DNA of 64,000 bases from JBGQBN01 sp041494805 (GTDB taxonomy: Bacteria; Acidobacteriota; Terriglobia; Terriglobales; Acidobacteriaceae). Shown piece after piece: positions 41,362-49,977 of this stretch; the stretch's first letter is position 1, and each line of letters begins with the position of its first letter. Made by a program: the position numbers and the translations under genes. The stretch lies in contig JBGQBN010000010.1 of NCBI GenBank assembly GCA_041494805.1, positions 34,022 through 98,021 of the forward strand, read 5' to 3'. The notes below the pieces were generated by a model, which was not told the origin of the DNA, did not search any database, and was given only the letters and a program-made list of their open reading frames with translations.

Positions 41362-41577
41362 ATGGCTAAAGTCTTCACCATCCCGCCTCTTCCCAAGATT
41401 GGCCGCAAGCGGCGAGAGCGCACCTCCGACCCGCGCTACGTTGACGGCCAGCGCCTGCTGGTCCAGGCGATGAAATATCTGGCGCAATCGGATCCGGTCG
41501 CCAATCGGGCTGCGATCCAATTACTTTCCGAGCACGTTCGCACGCGTTTCCGCATTACCGACTCCCCACTGGGCTAG
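41362..41577 (+). CDS. Small basic hypothetical protein
   Basis: 71 aa: MAKVFTIPPLPKIGRKRRER, then DPRYVDGQRLLVQAMKYLAQ and AAIQLLSEHVRTRFRITDSP. Basic, helical; no known family. No strong Shine-Dalgarno. Codon use looks like the neighbours. Confidence 0.5.
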   Translation: MAKVFTIPPLPKIGRKRRERTSDPRYVDGQRLLVQAMKYLAQSDPVANRAAIQLLSEHVRTRFRITDSPLG

Positions 41578-41598
41578 GGATTTCAAACTTTATCGCTT

Positions 41599-41619
41599 GC
41601 CCGGCTGATCGCGGGCTTT
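41599..41619 (+). terminator. Weak hairpin after the small basic gene
   Basis: Stem GCCCG / CGGGC with an 8-nt loop followed by TTT. Short stem, so tentative. Confidence 0.3.
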
Positions 41620-41718
41620 GACCTTCTTGCACTCACAACACTCGCGAGCGTACAAGCGCTGTGAAGATTGGTCGCCCGCGAGATGACCTGCAGTCAGGTT
41701 GTTGGCAGCACATTTCTC

Positions 41719-41746
41719 TTGACTCGGCACCGGACCCCTTTAAACT
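41719..41746 (+). promoter_or_regulatory. Candidate sigma-70-type promoter of the TonB receptor
   Basis: TTGACT (41719-41724), 16-bp spacer, TAAACT (41741-41746), about 60 bp before the ATG. Moderate consensus match only. Confidence 0.35.
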
Positions 41747-41804
41747 TCTGGACTAACCACTCGTCTAACTAACTCAGCTGCACGTTCTAACTCGGGGGGC
41801 TCTC

Positions 41805-44800
41805 ATGATGTGGTCTTACTCTCGCAGGTTCCTGTTGGGCGTCCTGATTTGCCTGGGATTGCTTGGCAGCAGTCCAGTTTTTGCGCAGAAAATCACCGGC
41901 GATATTAGCGGGGATGTAACCGACACTACCGGCGCGCTCGTGCCTAACGTCACCATCACGGTAGAAAATACAGCCACTGGATTGTCCCGCTCCGCCGTCT
42001 CCAGCAGCACGGGCAACTATCGGGTACCTGAGCTTCCCATCGGCAGTTACAAGGTCACCGCTACGGCGCAAGGTTTTAAGACCGTGGTGCAAAGTGTTAC
42101 GGTGATGGCTGGTGGTGTGACGCAAGCCAGTTTCAAGCTGCCCGTGGGCCAGCGCACGGAAACCATCGAGGTCGAAGGCGCGGCGCCGCTAGTCGAGCTC
42201 TCGCCCAACAACAACAACTACGTGGACAGCGAGAAGATCGAAAACGTCCCGCTAAACGGGCGCGACTTCAACTCGCTCCTCGCTATTACCCCGGGGGTAC
42301 AGCGCACGCCGGGGGGCGGATTCCAGGCGGTTAGCATCAACGGCAGCAAGGTCGAATCGAACAATTACTTCATCGATGGTCTGTACAACAACGACCGCTA
42401 CTATGGCGATTCCGCCATTGGCGAGACCGGCATCGTGGGAATCCCCGCCGTTTTGTTTCCTCCCGAAGCCATCGAGGAATTGAGCATCCAGGAGACCCCA
42501 TCCGCGGAATTCGGCGTCAAGGGCGGCGCGCCCATTCTGCTGAACATGAAGAGCGGCACCAATACCTGGCACGGATCGCTGACCTGGGTCAATCACAATG
42601 GGGTGGGCGATGCTTCCAACTATTTTTCCGGCGGCCAGCCGACAACCATTCACAACAATCAGTTTAACGGCACCATTGGCGGTCCCATCATCAAGGACAA
42701 GGCCTTCTTCTTCCTCTTCTACGAAGGTCAGCGTTACAAATCGCTGGCCGTCAGCAGCAGAACCGTTCCCAAACCGGCTGAGATCCAGGGCGCCATGGAT
42801 GACATTACCGCTAACGGTCTGCAAGTGAATTCGGTGGGTCAGGCCCTGCTCAATCTTTTCCCCACGTCGCCGACCGGCATATTCATTGCGCAGACTCCAA
42901 CCACGGCCAGCGCCAACACTTTCGGCTTCAAGTTCGATTACAAGCTCAATTCGAAAAATTCCCTCGCGGTCCGCTATATCTTCGGTGACAGTTTTCAGAG
43001 CGGGCCCCCGTTCGCGGGCTTGCCGCCCAGCCCGGGCAATCCGCCTGACTTGTTCAACTCCGTGGCTCCCTCGCGCGCTCAAATGGCAGGCGTAAGTTGG
43101 ACATCAAACTTGGCCAATAACAAGATCCTGGAAAGCCGTCTTGGGTTTACACGCTTCGCCCAGCTGCTCGGCATCAACAACAAGATTGATCCCAACAGCC
43201 TGGGCGTGGACACTGGTCCGCTTAGCCCCGCTGATTTCGGCGTGCCTTACGTATATCTCTTGCCGCTCGGATACGGAGGTTACATCGGCGGCGTGCAGGG
43301 CTACCCAATCACCACGCGCCCCGACCAGACTTGGGATTGGTCCGAACACTTCTCCTGGGTAAAAGGCAACCACACCGTTAAGCTGGGTGGCAATTTCCAG
43401 CGCGCCTACACGAATAGCCTTCGCAACAACGCTCGCAGCGGTTTGTTGCTGGGGTATTTCAGTTACTACACCTCAATCTCCGGCGATCCGGTCCAGGATG
43501 CCATCGAAGAGTTGCTGCTGGGAAAGGCTGACAATGCCAACCGCGCCTTCGGAGATACTCATCGGCACCTGGTTCAGAACTCGGTTGGTTTCTATATCCA
43601 GGATGATTGGAAAATCAAGCCTCGGCTCACCCTAACCTACGGCCTGCGTTACGACATCAATGGGAACTTACGAGATCGCCAGAACCAGGCAGCCACCTTC
43701 ATTCCGGGCCGCGGACTGGTTCAGCTCGGCCATGGGATCGATCGGCTCTACGATGTGGATTACCACGACTTCGGACCTCGCGCCGGCTTTGCCTGGGACA
43801 TCTTCGGAACCGGCAAGACAGCTTTGCGTGGAGGCTACTCGCTGACCTATGACGTCCCAAATTTTGCCACGCTGGCTTCTCCGTATTCTTTGGCTGGGGC
43901 GAGCGCAGGCGCATTCACCCAGCCCAACCTCGGGCTCTTTTCGGTTTCGATTACCGGAGATGTGGGGCTGGGCGGTGGCTCGCTGCTACCTCCCAACCAG
44001 ACCGATAACATCGTGGGCAGTGGTTGTTTCGATCCTGTCGACGGGGTGGGCGATTACATCTGCTTCACACAAGGCCCGGTGTTCGGACCCAGTCCTTCGG
44101 GAGAGCCTCCGTTTGACGCGTTCTCTGTGGTGAAGAACTTCAAGACACCTCGGGCCCATGAGTTCAGCCTGAGCGTGCAACAGGAAGTTGCACGCAACAA
44201 CGTCCTCACCGTGGGCTACTCCGGACAGCGGGGCCAGAATCTGGCGATCAATCGCGACCTGAATGCCACTCCACTCGGGAGCAGTGGCGATCAGACCGAC
44301 CGCCCGTTCTACAACCAGTTTCCTGATCTTAGGCACATCGTCCAGACCACCAATTTAGGCAACTCGCAGTACGACAGTTTGCAGACGTCCTATAACCAAC
44401 GAGACTGGCACGGGCTGGACACCGAATATAACTTCACCTGGAGCAAATGTTACGACGAAAGCTCCTTCAACCGCGGCGGCACGGGGGACTATCCGCAGCT
44501 GCAAAACCCGCTGAACATCAACGACAATCGCGGCCTGTGCGATCACGATGTGCGCCTGAACTTCAACGTGAGTGGCGTCTATTCCGCTCCCGCCATTCCT
44601 CATCTGGGGGAACGTTTCGGCAAGGGGTGGCAACTAAGCACGATCTTCACCGCCATCAGTGGACGCCCTTTCAGCGTGCTGTTGGGTAGTGGCAGTGATC
44701 CCTCAGGCCAAGGTTTGTCAGGAAGTTCTATTCGCGCGGCTTGGGATGGCACGCCGGTCCAGTACAACACCAGGAACCCCTTCCAATACATCACGGAGAC

Positions 44801-45167
44801 CTATACCGACGGCACCAAAGCCGATCCGTGCGGTAACACCGATCCGGGACGGCCTATCTCACCTTTCTACATACCTTGCGATGGTACCGTTGGCAACTCC
44901 CGCCGCAACCAGTTGATTGGTCCGGGCCTCGCCCAATGGGACATTACGCTGATGAAGAACACCAAAATCACGGAAAAGGTGAATCTCGAGATCCGCTGGG
45001 AGGTATATAACGTTCTGAATCGCGGGAATTTCTACTACTTCCCAGACAACACCTTCGGCGCCAGCTTCGGAACCATCACCAAGACCTCCGACGTGGCCTC
45101 GGGTAATCCGGTGATTGCACAAGGCGGGCCCAGAAACATGAATTTCTCTTTGAAACTCACCTTCTAG
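41805..45167 (+). CDS. Oar-type TonB-dependent receptor with carboxypeptidase-regulatory domain
   Basis: 1120 aa outer-membrane transporter. Signal peptide about 8-27. Carboxypeptidase-regulatory-like domain about 29-120 (GDVTDTTGALVPNVTITVEN, PIGSYKVTATAQGFKTVVQS). Plug follows: VPLNGRDFNSLLAITPGVQR. Long barrel about 250-1120 with many Asn/aromatic strands (LTWVNHNGVGDASNYFSGGQ, FFFLFYEGQRYKSLAVSSRT) ending in the C-terminal aromatic MNFSLKLTF. The combination is the acidobacterial/bacteroidete Oar-like group and binds carbohydrate, peptide or siderophore substrates that are not predictable here. Terminator follows. Confidence 0.92.
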   Translation: MMWSYSRRFLLGVLICLGLLGSSPVFAQKITGDISGDVTDTTGALVPNVTITVENTATGLSRSAVSSSTGNYRVPELPIGSYKVTATAQGFKTVVQSVTVMAGGVTQASFKLPVGQRTETIEVEGAAPLVELSPNNNNYVDSEKIENVPLNGRDFNSLLAITPGVQRTPGGGFQAVSINGSKVESNNYFIDGLYNNDRYYGDSAIGETGIVGIPAVLFPPEAIEELSIQETPSAEFGVKGGAPILLNMKSGTNTWHGSLTWVNHNGVGDASNYFSGGQPTTIHNNQFNGTIGGPIIKDKAFFFLFYEGQRYKSLAVSSRTVPKPAEIQGAMDDITANGLQVNSVGQALLNLFPTSPTGIFIAQTPTTASANTFGFKFDYKLNSKNSLAVRYIFGDSFQSGPPFAGLPPSPGNPPDLFNSVAPSRAQMAGVSWTSNLANNKILESRLGFTRFAQLLGINNKIDPNSLGVDTGPLSPADFGVPYVYLLPLGYGGYIGGVQGYPITTRPDQTWDWSEHFSWVKGNHTVKLGGNFQRAYTNSLRNNARSGLLLGYFSYYTSISGDPVQDAIEELLLGKADNANRAFGDTHRHLVQNSVGFYIQDDWKIKPRLTLTYGLRYDINGNLRDRQNQAATFIPGRGLVQLGHGIDRLYDVDYHDFGPRAGFAWDIFGTGKTALRGGYSLTYDVPNFATLASPYSLAGASAGAFTQPNLGLFSVSITGDVGLGGGSLLPPNQTDNIVGSGCFDPVDGVGDYICFTQGPVFGPSPSGEPPFDAFSVVKNFKTPRAHEFSLSVQQEVARNNVLTVGYSGQRGQNLAINRDLNATPLGSSGDQTDRPFYNQFPDLRHIVQTTNLGNSQYDSLQTSYNQRDWHGLDTEYNFTWSKCYDESSFNRGGTGDYPQLQNPLNINDNRGLCDHDVRLNFNVSGVYSAPAIPHLGERFGKGWQLSTIFTAISGRPFSVLLGSGSDPSGQGLSGSSIRAAWDGTPVQYNTRNPFQYITETYTDGTKADPCGNTDPGRPISPFYIPCDGTVGNSRRNQLIGPGLAQWDITLMKNTKITEKVNLEIRWEVYNVLNRGNFYYFPDNTFGASFGTITKTSDVASGNPVIAQGGPRNMNFSLKLTF

Positions 45168-45189
45168 CGAAAGCGGCTGGGAAAATTCA

Positions 45190-45219
45190 GGGAGTCTGCC
45201 TATGGTAGACTCCCTTTTT
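45190..45219 (+). terminator. Rho-independent terminator directly before the next start codon
   Basis: Stem GGGAGTCT (45190-45197) / AGACTCCC (45207-45214) and TTTTT (45215-45219). Two bases later the next gene's ATG (45222) begins, so it occupies the place of that gene's ribosome-binding site. Confidence 0.85.
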
Positions 45220-45221
45220 CT

Positions 45222-47198
45222 ATGGCTGTGCGGCGCTGTTGGGTGGGTCTATTCCTCTGGGTGAGTTGTGCGCTTTCCTTCGCTGCCGCGCCGCGTCCCA
45301 ATGTTATTCTTATCACGCTGGACACCACGCGCGCCGACCGCATGGGCTTTCTCGGTTCGAAGCGTGGTCTCACTCCCAACCTGGACGCCCTGGCCCAGAA
45401 GGGCGTGGTTTTCACTCGTGCGTATTCGCACGTGCCGTTGACCACGGCATCCCACGCCACCATCCTCACCGGAACGTACCCGCAGTTCAATCACGTCAAC
45501 GATTTTGGCGTTCCCCTCGCGGCCCGTCTTCCGTATTTACCGGACCTGCTGCGTCAGCATGGATACCATACCGCCGCTTTCGTGGGCTCTCTCATCCTCG
45601 ATCCGCTGGACGGCATGGCCCCCGGCTTTGACCGTGGGTTCGACACTTACGATGCCGGCTTCCGGCTCCGGGCACGGGGTGCAGACCGCTACAAGACCAT
45701 CGAACGCCGGGCCGGCGAGGTCATCGATCGTGCCCTGGCCTGGCTGAGCAAATACCCGCGTGGGCCATTTTTCCTGTGGATTCACCTCTACGACGCGCAT
45801 GATCCGTACGATCCTCCGCCGCCTTACAAGACCCGCTATGCATCGCAGCCTTACGACGGAGAGATCGCATACACCGACTCCTCGGTGGGCAGGCTGCTGA
45901 CCGCACTACGCACTCGCGGCCTGTACGACGGCTCGCTCATCGCCGTGATGGCGGATCATGGCGAGGCCTTTGGGGAACACGGTGAGCGGACCCATGGAAT
46001 CTTTCTTTACGATGAAACCATCCACGTGCCACTGCTGTTCAAGCTGCCCGGAGATCGCTGGGCCGGAAGGCGAATTGAAGCGCGAGTTGGTTTGGTGGAT
46101 TTCGCGCCAACGGTGTTGCGGGAAGTGGGAATTCAGGTTCCGGACGCGATGCAGGGGGAACCGCTGCTAGCCCTGATGAAACCGCCGGTGGCGAAAGCCG
46201 GAGCAGCGGCCGCGGCGCCAGATCGCCCCGCCTATGCCGAAACCGACTATCCTCATCGCGCCTTCGGCTGGAGTTCGCTGCGCGCCCTGCGTGCGGGAAA
46301 ATACCTTTACATTCAAGCGCCTGAACGCGAACTTTACGACCAACCGGCCGATCCGCAAGCCTTGCACAATCTCGCTCCCAACACGAAGGCCGTCACCGAC
46401 ACTCTGGCCTCGCAACTGGACGGAATTCGCGGCAAGACCGGCCAGGCGCTGACCGAGCTAGCCGGCCTGGATCCGGAGCAGGTACAAAAACTCCAGGCGC
46501 TGGGCTATGTGGCGTCCGACACGAGCAAACCCGGCGCGAAGGCCAGCGACACCGGTCCTGACCCGAAAGGCAAAATCGAGATCGCCAATCTGCTGCATGA
46601 CGCCATGCTGGACGTGGAAGACGCCCGCTACCAGGATGCCATTCCGCGGTTGCAGCAGGTGCTGGCCGAGCAACCCGAGATGGCCATTGCCCAGTTACAG
46701 CTTGGAATCGCCGAGGGGCGTCTGAAGAACTATGACAAGGCGCTGGGGCCGCTGCGCAAGGCCGTGCAACTGCTTCCCGACTCCGGCATGGGACATTACG
46801 AGCTGGGGCTGGCGTTGTTTGAAACCGGAGACTGGAAATCCGCCGCGCCGCAGTTCGAGGCCGCCATCGCGCGCGCCCCCAACTGGACGGATGCGCATTT
46901 TTCTCTCGCGGCCGTGTATGCCCGCATTGACCGGGTTCCCGACGCAATGACAGAGCTCGATGCAGCTCTGGGCTCGAAGCCCGATCACTATCGCGCCAAC
47001 CTTCTGCGCGGGCGGATTCTTTCTTTACAAGGGAATCCCACAGCAGCGCTGGTCAATTTGGAGAGAGCAGTGCAAGTGCAGCCGGACTCCCGCGAAGCAC
47101 ATCTTTTTCTGGCAGAAGCGTACGCGCAGTTAGGCCGTGAAACCGATGCGCAGCGTGAGCGCGCCAGGGCGCAGCAACTCAGCGCCCCCAAGCCATGA
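45222..47198 (+). CDS. Sulfatase-fold hydrolase with C-terminal TPR domain
   Basis: 658 aa, signal peptide about 5-24 (RCWVGLFLWVSCALSFAAAP). Alkaline phosphatase/sulfatase superfamily domain about 25-390: RPNVILITLDTTRADRMGFL, then SHVPLTTASHATILTGTYPQ. The CxPSR formylglycine motif of true sulfatases is absent; a Thr stands at that place, as in phosphatase-like members. FLWIHLYDAHDPYDPPPPYK and VMADHGEAFGEHGERTHGIF are metal-site motifs. Residues about 450-655 hold TPRs (YQDAIPRLQQVLAEQPEMAI, and more). No Shine-Dalgarno upstream, only the previous gene's terminator. Substrate unknown; a periplasmic phosphoester or arylsulfate hydrolase acting in a complex is a guess. Confidence 0.85.
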   Translation: MAVRRCWVGLFLWVSCALSFAAAPRPNVILITLDTTRADRMGFLGSKRGLTPNLDALAQKGVVFTRAYSHVPLTTASHATILTGTYPQFNHVNDFGVPLAARLPYLPDLLRQHGYHTAAFVGSLILDPLDGMAPGFDRGFDTYDAGFRLRARGADRYKTIERRAGEVIDRALAWLSKYPRGPFFLWIHLYDAHDPYDPPPPYKTRYASQPYDGEIAYTDSSVGRLLTALRTRGLYDGSLIAVMADHGEAFGEHGERTHGIFLYDETIHVPLLFKLPGDRWAGRRIEARVGLVDFAPTVLREVGIQVPDAMQGEPLLALMKPPVAKAGAAAAAPDRPAYAETDYPHRAFGWSSLRALRAGKYLYIQAPERELYDQPADPQALHNLAPNTKAVTDTLASQLDGIRGKTGQALTELAGLDPEQVQKLQALGYVASDTSKPGAKASDTGPDPKGKIEIANLLHDAMLDVEDARYQDAIPRLQQVLAEQPEMAIAQLQLGIAEGRLKNYDKALGPLRKAVQLLPDSGMGHYELGLALFETGDWKSAAPQFEAAIARAPNWTDAHFSLAAVYARIDRVPDAMTELDAALGSKPDHYRANLLRGRILSLQGNPTAALVNLERAVQVQPDSREAHLFLAEAYAQLGRETDAQRERARAQQLSAPKP

Positions 47199-47216
47199 GG
47201 TTCGCGGATGTTGCTG

Positions 47217-48581
47217 TTACTTAAAAAGCGCGCCGACCAGCAGGACAACGATCGGGTAACACTCCAACGTATATCTGGGTTCCGGGTTCTCGAGTGTCCC
47301 CAAGAAAGCTGAACGCAAAACTACGAAGGTAAGCAGTAAGCCGATGTGAGCCACGAACCGTCCTCGCACCAGGCCCGCAAGCGCTGCCCCCACGTAAAGA
47401 AGATTGATTACCCCGAGCGCAACCGCCAGCGCCGACCACTTCGGGTCGTCATCGAACTCCCACCAACGCGGATCGGACGGCAACAGCTCCGTCCTTGGGC
47501 GCAACCACATGTCTGCGATGCGCAGCGCCGGCAGCCAGACGTAGTAGCGCAGCGGCGCAACCCGAATGCGTTCTGCCGCCAGCGCCGCAAAACGCGCATC
47601 GAGTTCGGGGGTCATGTGGAGGACTCCGTTATAGTCGTCCAGCAACTCCTCGGTTGCCTCCTGCTGCGCGGCTGAATCAAATGCTCGCGAGGGGAGGCTG
47701 TCGGCATCTATTTTGTCTCCAGAGACGCGCCAGTAAACCTCTTCCACCGACGTGTAGTCAGCCAGCCAGGTTTTCACCCAGCGGGCAAATCCCATGGGGA
47801 CAAACTCGCCTTCTTCATTGGCATAACGTGGGGCCAGTGGCTCGAAACGATGCAAGCTGTGCCAGTTACGCAGCGTCCAAGGAACCAGCGGCGCCAGGGA
47901 AACCAAGCCGACTACTGCAGCAGCCCGCAGCAGGTGTAGCCCGGGCGCCCTCGCCCGCGTCTTGCGGGAAAACACCAGCAAAGCCAGCAAATGCACTTCG
48001 ATCGCCACCAGCAACAACCCGCCATCGGGCCGAAGAAGGATTGTGCCTGCCACTGCGAGACCGCATCCAAGCCAGGGATACATTCGTCCCGCACCCAGGG
48101 TTGCAAGTCCGGCAAGAGCGCAATCTAACGCCAGCACGGTGAAGAAAATTTCCAGCGTTTCTGCGAGCGCCGCCGCGGCGTAGTTGGCGAGGAACGGGCA
48201 GAGCGCCGCCAGCAGGAACGTGGCTTTCGTGGCGCGCGGAGAAAACATCCGGCGCGCCATGTCAGCGATGACGAAGCAGGTGCCGATGTCGACGAACATC
48301 TGCACCAGCAGCACCGCCCGGTAGTGCTCCATCCTGAAAATCGCAAACAGGGCGGCAAGAAATGCGGGATAACCCGGTAAACGGATACAGGTCGGTGCAA
48401 TTCCGCTCGGCGCGCTCAGGCCGTAGATCCCACGCTGCAGCCAGTTTTTGGCAATGTCGCCATAGACGAAGGAATCGATGGTGAGCGCAGGAAAGCGGAA
48501 AATGAACAGCAGCCGCAGCGCAACGGCTGCGAGTGTCGCGAACCAGAAAAACCGGAGGTGTTGGCGCACGAACTGGCGCAC
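47217..48581 (-). CDS. GT-C family glycosyltransferase (GT39/ArnT-like)
   Basis: 454 aa from a GTG start. Polytopic: LRFFWFATLAAVALRLLFIF at the N-terminus and about ten further helices. Periplasmic first loop has ALTIDSFVYGDIAKNWLQRG and SGIAPTCIRLPGYPAFLAAL, the metal/polyprenyl-phosphate-sugar site region of PMT_2/ArnT families. Transfers sugar from a polyprenyl phosphate donor to lipid or protein on the periplasmic side. Convergent with the sulfatase-fold gene, 18 bp apart. Substrate unknown. Confidence 0.82.
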   Translation of the reverse strand: MRQFVRQHLRFFWFATLAAVALRLLFIFRFPALTIDSFVYGDIAKNWLQRGIYGLSAPSGIAPTCIRLPGYPAFLAALFAIFRMEHYRAVLLVQMFVDIGTCFVIADMARRMFSPRATKATFLLAALCPFLANYAAAALAETLEIFFTVLALDCALAGLATLGAGRMYPWLGCGLAVAGTILLRPDGGLLLVAIEVHLLALLVFSRKTRARAPGLHLLRAAAVVGLVSLAPLVPWTLRNWHSLHRFEPLAPRYANEEGEFVPMGFARWVKTWLADYTSVEEVYWRVSGDKIDADSLPSRAFDSAAQQEATEELLDDYNGVLHMTPELDARFAALAAERIRVAPLRYYVWLPALRIADMWLRPRTELLPSDPRWWEFDDDPKWSALAVALGVINLLYVGAALAGLVRGRFVAHIGLLLTFVVLRSAFLGTLENPEPRYTLECYPIVVLLVGALFK

Positions 48582-48694
48582 GACATCAATATACCGATTA
48601 TGAGCGGCACTGCCTACGAGGACTTATGGTCGGTGAGGGCACACACGGAAAATCAAAGAAGCAAGGTCCCATCCCGCACGCTGACGGACAGCGC

Positions 48695-49810
48695 TTACGG
48701 CTGATTCAACAGCACGGTCACGCCATCTCGCCGGTAGGTGGTGACCGCTATATCGGGGGCATGGTCGCCATCCAGGTCTGCCGCCACCATGACCACAGGC
48801 CCGTTTCCGATAAACCTTCTGCCCGCGATCTTGAACGTCCCATCTCCTACACCCGTGAGAATGGACACACCATAAAATCCTGTAGCCGCGATGTCCAATA
48901 TACCGTCGCCATCGAAGTCGGCCAACACCGCGAATCCCCCCTCCGATTGCCCTGTCTCATACGCCAAGTGGGTTGGAAAGGTGCCGTCGCCGGCGCCCAG
49001 AAAAATTTTCCCTCCACGGGAGTGTCTGTCCGGAAACACAATATCGTCGTTTCCGTCGCCGTTTACGTCACCAATGGCGAAGCCAACCAGATATTCAACA
49101 TGGCCGAATACCGACAGTTTGCCAAAAGTGCCGTCTGCTATGCCCAGAAACACGCCCAAGTATCCATCGGAGAAGTCACTGGCACTCAAATCCACAGCCA
49201 CATCCAACACGCCGTCGTGATTGAAATCATCGACCTTCGCATCGCCGGGATTGTAAAAGGACACACCGAGGGTCTGGTATTCGTTGAAGGTCCCGTCCCC
49301 ATTTCCCAAGAGGATCCTAAAGACCTCATTCTGAATCGTGCCACCGGAAACGATCAGGTCGAGTTGGCCGTCCCCGTTCATCTCCGCTGCCGTGGCAGAG
49401 AAAGCAAAGCAATCAGCGCATGCGACCAGGGGTGGCCCGGGGAAAGTTCCATCGCCTTTCCCCAATAGAATGTCTATCACATCACCGTACAAATCCACGA
49501 CGGCCAAATCCAACTTGCCGTCATTGTTGAAATCACCCACCGCCACCGACGAGATATACCCACCCATCGGATAGTTCACTGCCGGTTGGAACGTGCCATC
49601 ACCATTGTTAAGCAGCACACTCACGCCAGGAAGGGATGCATCTCCCGTTACCAGGTCCAGCTTTCCGTCACCATTGAAATCGCCAGCCGCGATATCAAAC
49701 GGGTCATCGCCGACTGGGTACCTTCCCGCAATCCGAAAGTTCCCCCCTTGGGCAGACCCGTACAGCGCAAACAACACGAGGACTTGGAGCAGATATCGGG
49801 TGGATTTCAT
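48695..49810 (-). CDS. Exported seven-repeat FG-GAP/VCBS propeller protein
   Basis: 371 aa. Signal peptide RYLLQVLVLFALYGSAQGG. Seven repeats of DFNGDGKLDLV...GVSVLLNNGDGTF type; the DxNxDGxxD loop binds calcium. First: DFNGDGKLDLVTGDASLPG; last: DLDGDHAPDIAVTTYRR. Seven blades fit one closed beta-propeller. Secreted or outer-membrane-exposed; possible surface binding role. Divergent from the large polysaccharide protein, sharing a 167-bp promoter region. Confidence 0.85.
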   Translation of the reverse strand: MKSTRYLLQVLVLFALYGSAQGGNFRIAGRYPVGDDPFDIAAGDFNGDGKLDLVTGDASLPGVSVLLNNGDGTFQPAVNYPMGGYISSVAVGDFNNDGKLDLAVVDLYGDVIDILLGKGDGTFPGPPLVACADCFAFSATAAEMNGDGQLDLIVSGGTIQNEVFRILLGNGDGTFNEYQTLGVSFYNPGDAKVDDFNHDGVLDVAVDLSASDFSDGYLGVFLGIADGTFGKLSVFGHVEYLVGFAIGDVNGDGNDDIVFPDRHSRGGKIFLGAGDGTFPTHLAYETGQSEGGFAVLADFDGDGILDIAATGFYGVSILTGVGDGTFKIAGRRFIGNGPVVMVAADLDGDHAPDIAVTTYRRDGVTVLLNQP

Positions 49811-49887
49811 GGCTTTCTTCCTCCTGGAACAAAGGAGTCAGCGGTGGGCCCTTGGGGGCGAAGTATTTGCCTCCATGCAGAACTTGT

Positions 49888-49904
49888 CAAGATGAAACAT
49901 CTTG
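49888..49904. promoter_or_regulatory. Inverted repeat between divergent genes
   Basis: CAAGATG AAA CATCTTG lies in the shared promoter region of the FG-GAP gene (-) and the polysaccharide gene (+), about 75 bp from each start. Could be an operator. Confidence 0.35.
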
Positions 49905-49977
49905 CACTTGCCGCCGTGCTGCACAACCGTTTGACCCTCCCCGGCTTGCGGCTTAGGATGGAAACAACTCCAACCTC

